DNA from: an uncultured Clostridium sp.
GTDB taxonomy: Bacteria; Bacillota; Clostridia; Lachnospirales; Lachnospiraceae
Assembly: GCA_900543885.1 (NCBI GenBank)
Contig: UQTA01000098.1
Span: forward strand, 1 to 8,951
Direction of reading: 5' to 3'
Length of the DNA: 8,951 nucleotides
A program made the translations under genes and the position numbers. The notes under the pieces were generated by a model. That model was given only the letters and a program-made list of their open reading frames with translations, ran no database searches and had not been told where the DNA came from. Below, in pieces: positions 4,752 through 8,951 of this stretch (positions are counted from its first letter, which is position 1; each line of letters begins with the position of its first letter).

Positions 4752-6053
4752 TTAAAAGATGATTCCGACCGTTGCCATGATCGTAATAATGAATCCTGCG
4801 ATCACACATGGAATCGTGGAACCCAGCACGATGTGCTTATAGCTTTCTGCCAGGGTACACTCACAAACAGAAGTCTCCATAACGACCGGAGATGCATTCG
4901 GAAGTTTGTTCAGGGTAATACCAGCTTCTACTACGATTCTGTGAAGCGCGTTGATGTTTGCGCCCGCTGCAAGGAACTGTTTTCCAAAACTCTCCAAAAA
5001 CAGGGTTTCCGCTGTGATCGCGGAACCAGTCATAGCACCGCAGATCATGGTTCCCAGCCAGGTCTTTAAGTAAATCGGAAGTGTGATATTTAATACAAAC
5101 TCCTGTACCGCATGGAAAGCCGGAGCCTGAGTCAGGACTTTGGAAAGGCCAATGACTGCGGCTACTGTCAGCATTGTACTTAAGCCGGACATTGCGCCCC
5201 CTTTCAGAGAGCCTTTCAGGTTTTTGATCTTTTTAAACTGCGTCACAATAATTACAAGAACACCGATCAGAAGCGCGCAGCTCAAGCTGGTGGAAGTTCC
5301 CATACTTGAAGTTGCCACTACCGCTACCAGAACCAGGATAAACGGCAGCAGAGACATAAAGAGGCCCGGAAGCTCATCATCTCCCATGACGCTCTTCTCT
5401 GTTTTGTACATTGCCATCAGTTCTGCTTCTGACAGTTTTCCCATGCTCTTCTTCTGCGCATAGTTAAAATACATCACATACCAGGTGCAGGTGATCACTG
5501 AGAAAATCACAGCCAGAACCGGCGCTACACCCAGTGAAGTTCCAAGGAAATTACTCGGGATCACATTACAGATATCCATGGAAAACGCAAATCCATTCGC
5601 ATTCGCACCTCCCGCGATCATCAAAAACGGAAGCAGCCGGCGGTCCATCTTATTTTCACGAAGCAGGCTGTCTGCGATCGGATAAAGAACAAATACCATA
5701 ATATAGCCGTTAATACCCAGCAGTGTGATAAAGAATGTACAGATCATAATGATCAGCCCCACCCTTTTGGCTCCAAGTGCAGCAGATAAAGATTTTGCGA
5801 CCTTGGTAGCCAGCCCTGTCTGATTGACCAGTTCACCAAAAATGCCACCCAGCGCAAGGATCAAAAACCAGGAACTGCAGAACGAGCCAGCTCCTTCCGA
5901 AAACGTTTTCAGTAAACCTTCCCAAAAATCAAGTCCGCTTGTTACCAGAATGATCGCGGCTGTTACTACCGATGCCGTGATCATATCAACACCTTTCACG
6001 ATCATAACGATCAGCAGCGCGATTGCTATGATTAATCCAATAGCAGATAACAT
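4752..6053 (-). CDS. GntP-like permease (gluconate/organic acid:H+ symporter family)
   Basis: A 433-residue, very hydrophobic inner-membrane protein with about 12 membrane segments, resembling the GntP family and related ion-transporter-fold permeases that import gluconate and other hydroxy or organic acids with protons. Family-like features are the GGIFGELVNQTG segment at 69-80, a re-entrant-like GINGYIMVF at 113-121, a polar GGANANGFAFSMD at 148-160, and the late AGITLNKLPNASPVVMET stretch. The N-terminus MLSAIGLIIAIALLIVMIVKG is typical. GAAGGGGGA (6067-6059) is well placed before the ATG. It starts 27 bases after the YkvI-like gene, so the two are co-transcribed. The substrate is unknown; the neighbouring CoA ligase hints at a carboxylic acid. 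The 3' end lies against the converging LysR gene with no visible terminator. Confidence 0.75.
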   Translation of the reverse strand: MLSAIGLIIAIALLIVMIVKGVDMITASVVTAAIILVTSGLDFWEGLLKTFSEGAGSFCSSWFLILALGGIFGELVNQTGLATKVAKSLSAALGAKRVGLIIMICTFFITLLGINGYIMVFVLYPIADSLLRENKMDRRLLPFLMIAGGANANGFAFSMDICNVIPSNFLGTSLGVAPVLAVIFSVITCTWYVMYFNYAQKKSMGKLSEAELMAMYKTEKSVMGDDELPGLFMSLLPFILVLVAVVATSSMGTSTSLSCALLIGVLVIIVTQFKKIKNLKGSLKGGAMSGLSTMLTVAAVIGLSKVLTQAPAFHAVQEFVLNITLPIYLKTWLGTMICGAMTGSAITAETLFLESFGKQFLAAGANINALHRIVVEAGITLNKLPNASPVVMETSVCECTLAESYKHIVLGSTIPCVIAGFIITIMATVGIIF

Positions 6054-6080
6054 ATCGATTCCCCCTTCGTGATGATTTCA

Positions 6081-7373
6081 TTATTTTTCTTTTGTCATGT
6101 GCGCATAATCTGCATCCGGCCACTTCCGGATCACATTGATGATGGTCGGTATGATCAGGGTAAACAATGTGATGATCGATGCAAATGTCAACCCTTTGGA
6201 TACCAGCGCAGTCAGTCCCATCTGGGACACTGCCCATGTGATCACAATATAGACCAGCGTTAATACCGCGCCCCGCTTATTTCTCTTTGCCGCGGAAACT
6301 TCCGGGTCTTCCTGTTTTCTTTTCTGATACCAGTTTAAAATGCGGTCATTGAATCCCTGCGCGTAATTGATCGCTGTTGAAATGGTTGCAAAGAATATGG
6401 CCACCGTGATCAGCGTAAGAAGGATGGTCTTTACCGCCCCGCTTCCGACGCCATTTTGTACAACAAGAATAGTATATACCGCACGTCCATTCGACCATCC
6501 TTCATAAACAGCCGAATAATTTGCAGCCAGATTGATCACATTCATTTCCAGAAATGCCCAGTTTGCAATCACAGACAGCACAACAGCCCATCTGAGTGTT
6601 TTTTTATTGGTAAAAAGCTGCGCATGATTAACATAGGCTCCAAAACCTGCCAGATTCTGTCCTGAAAAAATATACGCCCAGCAAAAAGCGACCAGAAGAT
6701 ACTTTAAAAAGCTTCCTGCACCTGCGGCAACATCGCTGTGGATCTGCCGGGACATGCTGCCAAGTTCCGCAGATAACCGGCCAGACACTACATTATAAAG
6801 GATATTAGGTACATGAACTGAGATCAGCGCAATGAAAATAACGGCACTCATAAACACCGCGTTCTTCCGGACCAGGTCTGTGCCTTTCATACACAGAACA
6901 AACATCAGGACACCAATGATAAGCGTAGAATACAGATATGGAATTCCCGTCAGTTCTTTTAATGCTGAACCAGAGGTGGAGTACGCAAGCGCCATACATA
7001 CGATCAGAAGCCAGTTAAAATTAAACTCATAAATGTACTGCATCGGTCTGGCAAAAATCCCGCCGCAGAAACGCGAACCATACTGCCTCAGAAAATTGCT
7101 GTAATCAAACGTGCGGAAATCCATAGCGAATTTCATAAAGAAATAAATAATAAAACAGTTGATCGCCGCTACAATAAACGGCATAAACAGACAAAAATAC
7201 GGCTGCACAACAACCGGCAGCATCCCATAAAACCCCGTATTTCTAAAAAAATAAGTCCATGGCGTAGATCCGGACGCGAATCCGCCGCCACACTGCGAAC
7301 TAAATGCTATCGACACAAAAACAAGAACGGTTTTCCAGTCTACTTTGCATTCCGCATTTGTTGTTTTTCCCAT
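6081..7373 (-). CDS. YkvI-like transporter of the APC (LeuT-fold) superfamily
   Basis: A 430-residue membrane protein with about 11 membrane segments, resembling the YkvI family, a poorly studied branch of amino acid-polyamine-cation transporters. The first membrane helix carries the broken-helix motif GGGFASGSTPWTYFF (29-43), which matches the family's GxGFASGxE region where substrate or ions bind in LeuT-fold carriers. The usual glutamate after SG is replaced by Ser-Thr. The C-terminal tail is short and charged (RKWPDADYAHMTKEK). The ATG has a GGGGG ribosome binding site at 7385-7381. It is the first gene after an 82-base gap with its own promoter signals and is followed closely by the GntP-like permease. 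Two different secondary carriers in one unit suggest uptake of two related acids or an exchange pair. No YkvI substrate can be assigned from sequence. Confidence 0.75.
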   Translation of the reverse strand: MGKTTNAECKVDWKTVLVFVSIAFSSQCGGGFASGSTPWTYFFRNTGFYGMLPVVVQPYFCLFMPFIVAAINCFIIYFFMKFAMDFRTFDYSNFLRQYGSRFCGGIFARPMQYIYEFNFNWLLIVCMALAYSTSGSALKELTGIPYLYSTLIIGVLMFVLCMKGTDLVRKNAVFMSAVIFIALISVHVPNILYNVVSGRLSAELGSMSRQIHSDVAAGAGSFLKYLLVAFCWAYIFSGQNLAGFGAYVNHAQLFTNKKTLRWAVVLSVIANWAFLEMNVINLAANYSAVYEGWSNGRAVYTILVVQNGVGSGAVKTILLTLITVAIFFATISTAINYAQGFNDRILNWYQKRKQEDPEVSAAKRNKRGAVLTLVYIVITWAVSQMGLTALVSKGLTFASIITLFTLIIPTIINVIRKWPDADYAHMTKEK

Positions 7374-7390
7374 AGAATATCCCCCATTAT

Positions 7391-7410
7391 CTGTATATCC
7401 CCATATACAG
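7391..7410. promoter_or_regulatory. Perfect palindrome in the leader of the transporter operon
   Basis: CTGTATAT (7391-7398) and ATATACAG (7403-7410) are perfect mirror images around CCCC. It lies between the predicted - strand promoter and the ribosome binding site of the YkvI-like gene, so it is probably an operator for a dimeric repressor. No T-run follows on the - strand, so it is not a terminator. Its even-length centre does not give the LysR T-N11-A form, so another regulator family is possible. Confidence 0.55.
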
Positions 7411-7413
7411 ATT

Positions 7414-7442
7414 TCGTTATTAATTTAACACATTATTGTCAA
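7414..7442 (-). promoter_or_regulatory. Candidate promoter of the YkvI-GntP operon
   Basis: A perfect TTGACA -35 box lies at 7442-7437 on the - strand. The -10 is weak: TAACGA (7419-7414) at 17 bases, or AATAAC (7421-7416) at 15 bases. A consensus -35 with a poor -10 suggests a regulated promoter, in keeping with the palindrome just downstream. Confidence 0.45.
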
Positions 7443-7455
7443 AAATTACAGTATC

Positions 7456-8007
7456 TCACATCTTATTTGCTCCACTCTGCCACTGGGCATTCATCTTATC
7501 CAGGGGTACCGCAACGAGTCCGGTCTGTCTATCATAAACATAAATGATAAATCCTCTCTTACACCGAAATACACATTCCAGGCAGGGATCTTCATCACAG
7601 TAACAAAAAGCATCGGTATCCGCCAGGGCAAATACCATTGGCGAATGTTTTCCTTCCATTACATATTTTAAATATCCCCCCGTAAATGTTTTCAGATAAA
7701 TCCACTCTGGATGACGTCCATACGGCTTCATCTTCCACGATACGCGGACAGCATTATCATTATAGCCGCCTGTGATCTGATAAGTAATATCCATCACATC
7801 CCGCACGGAATCCGCTTCTCCGGGAACCAGTCTTTCCGCTTTTTTTCCACAACACAGAATCTCTTTCTCCTCCAGGTTCGTTCCTCCTGTCACCGGATAA
7901 AGAGCCCCGCATTCTGGACAGCGGTAAAACACAACATCCGGACACTGTTTTTCCAGTGGTTTTCTCGTATCCCTGCATCTGCGCGGTCCAAATTTCTGTT
8001 CAATCAT
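7456..8007 (-). CDS. Desulfoferrodoxin-like cysteine-rich metalloprotein
   Basis: A 183-residue cytoplasmic protein with 11 cysteines (186 residues if begun at the ATG at 8016; numbering below follows that longer form). CPEC at 33-36 and CCGK at 55-58 reproduce the Cys-x2-Cys...Cys-Cys iron site of desulforedoxin and of the N-terminal domain of desulfoferrodoxin. The next ~70 residues (VRVSWKM, HPEWIYL, SPMVFALAD) resemble the superoxide reductase beta-sandwich, but the four His and one Cys that bind its catalytic iron are not present as a set; only His102 and His124 remain. The tail has a second cluster, CYCDEDPCLECVFRC at 138-152. The start at 8007 is preferred because GAAGGG (8022-8017) stands nine bases ahead of it but touches the ATG at 8016. 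It follows the CoA ligase gene closely (by 5 bases, or overlapping as ATGA). An electron-transfer or metal-binding role is plausible; superoxide reductase activity is unlikely. Confidence 0.65.
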   Translation of the reverse strand: MIEQKFGPRRCRDTRKPLEKQCPDVVFYRCPECGALYPVTGGTNLEEKEILCCGKKAERLVPGEADSVRDVMDITYQITGGYNDNAVRVSWKMKPYGRHPEWIYLKTFTGGYLKYVMEGKHSPMVFALADTDAFCYCDEDPCLECVFRCKRGFIIYVYDRQTGLVAVPLDKMNAQWQSGANKM

Positions 8008-8012
8008 AGCGG

Positions 8013-8951
8013 TCATCCCTTCAAACGCTTTTCCAGCTCTTCCTTCAGCAGATATTTTTTCACCTTTCCGCTTCCTGTATGGGGAATGCGGTCGATAAGT
8101 TCCAGACGCTCCGGCCAGAAACGCTTCGGAACTTTTTTGGAGTGCAAATAGTCCAGCACATCCTCCAGCTTCAGGTCTTCATGTCCCGGAAGCGGAACCG
8201 CAAACGCGCAGATTCGTTCTCCGAGACGGTCATCCGGCATTCCGATAATGGTATGATCCCCCATTCCGGGGCATCCCTCCAGGGCATCATTGATCTCATT
8301 GGTATTTAAGTTCTCGCCACCCCGGACGATCATGTCTTTTTTGCGCCCGATAATGTGGATATTTCCATGCTCATCCATGATACAAAGGTCACCACTGTGG
8401 AACCAGCCATCGTTGTCCAGAGCTCCATCCGTGATCTCCCGTGCTTTTAAATACCCGACAAACACGCTGGGGCCTCTTGACAGCTCTTCTCCCGGAACGC
8501 CCACGCCTACGTCGTTTCCATCTTCGTCCACCACCCGGATCTCCACACCTTCCATTGCCCTTCCGGATGTCGTTCCATTCAGCGCAAGCGCCTCATCCGG
8601 ACGGACAAATGCGTGCGGCACGCTCTCCGTGGATCCATAAACCTCGCAGAGAAGTATTCCATACTGTTTTGCCCTCTGCACCAGATATCCCGGCACCGGC
8701 GCTCCGCCGCACAGATAGAACTTCAAAGTCGGAACTGCTCCTCCATTGGTTTCCAGCTCTCTTAAAATATCATAGATAAACGGGGTCGCTCCCATAGAGT
8801 AGGTGACTTTTTCCCGGTTCATAAGCTCGATTGCCGATCTGCATTGGTATTTCTGCTGCAGTACCACTTTAGCGCCATGAAGCATCGGCGCGATGATCGC
8901 ATGATGGAAACCGGTCGCGTGATGGAGCGGCGCCGGCAGTCACACGTTGTC
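8013..8951 (-). CDS. FadK-like acyl-CoA synthetase, C-terminal part with an in-frame TGA near the edge
   Basis: The C-terminal part of an acyl-AMP-forming ligase (ANL superfamily), which activates a carboxylic acid with ATP and joins it to CoA. Numbered from the Met at 8885, the motifs are GATPFIYD 32-39, YGSTES 83-88, SGDL 164-167, GRKKDMIVRGGEN 180-192 and GSGK 271-274, with the catalytic Lys274. The sequence closely resembles E. coli FadK, a short-to-medium-chain enzyme, as recalled from memory. Met8885 is not the true start, because family-like sequence (LPAPLHHATGF) continues upstream to 8937. Then a TGA at 8942-8940 breaks the frame, with DNV beyond it still fitting the family. The gene may thus be a pseudogene, or the base may be an error. 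A full-length enzyme is about 550 residues, so roughly 45% lies outside the window. The downstream cysteine-rich protein gene is co-transcribed. Confidence 0.82.

Noticed and set aside
5140..6072. Several + strand frames opposite the GntP-like gene
   Set aside because: They are fragmentary, low-complexity translations with no ribosome binding sites, opposite a clear permease.
7386..7391. A GATAAT -10 box on the - strand close to the YkvI-like ATG
   Set aside because: Transcription would begin at the start codon with no room for a ribosome binding site, and no -35 box fits.
7711..8151. A 146-codon + strand open frame opposite the cysteine-rich gene and the ligase
   Set aside because: Its translation is Ser/Arg/Phe-rich as expected for an antisense shadow, it spans two well-supported genes, and it matches no family.
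8290..8779. Two overlapping + strand open frames opposite the CoA ligase
   Set aside because: Both are Pro/Ser/Arg-rich antisense shadows of a gene with clear ligase motifs.

Overview
The window looks like the chromosome of an anaerobic, low-to-mid GC Firmicute, most likely a gut Lachnospiraceae/Clostridia species. This is inferred from the purine-rich Shine-Dalgarno sites, the near-consensus sigma-A promoters, the protein families present (L-2-amino-thiazoline-4-carboxylate hydrolase family, YkvI-type transporter, GntP-type permease, desulforedoxin-type metal site) and the overall protein style. No rRNA, tRNA, CRISPR array, insertion sequence or phage gene was seen.

Left part (1-1640, + strand): a dyad-rich leader with two candidate promoters precedes a two-gene operon. 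The first gene encodes a CpaE/TadZ/MinD-like P-loop protein that has lost the usual P-loop lysine and the switch I aspartate. The second encodes an unrecognised protein with two membrane segments. No pilus genes lie alongside, so the pair is an orphan unit. A hairpin at 1645-1678 closes it and probably also serves the converging gene on the other strand.

Middle part (1695-4748): an L-2-amino-thiazoline-4-carboxylate hydrolase family gene (- strand) diverges from a LysR-family regulator (+ strand). The 365-base gap between them holds opposed promoters, several dyads and an untested 64-codon reading frame on the - strand. This is the classic LysR regulator/target arrangement. Two strong hairpins follow the regulator, and then comes a second LysR-family gene with an extended -10 promoter and a T-N11-A dyad that suggests autoregulation.

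Right part (4752-8951, all - strand): read in transcription order, a FadK-like acyl-CoA synthetase (cut by the window edge and interrupted by an in-frame TGA near it) is followed by a small desulfoferrodoxin-like cysteine-rich protein in the same transcription unit. An 82-base gap with a consensus -35 box and a perfect palindrome comes next, then a YkvI-like APC-fold transporter and a GntP-like permease. The GntP gene ends only 3 bases from the end of the second LysR gene. The plausible overall theme is uptake of organic or amino acids and their activation to CoA thioesters under LysR control. The substrate cannot be read from the sequence.
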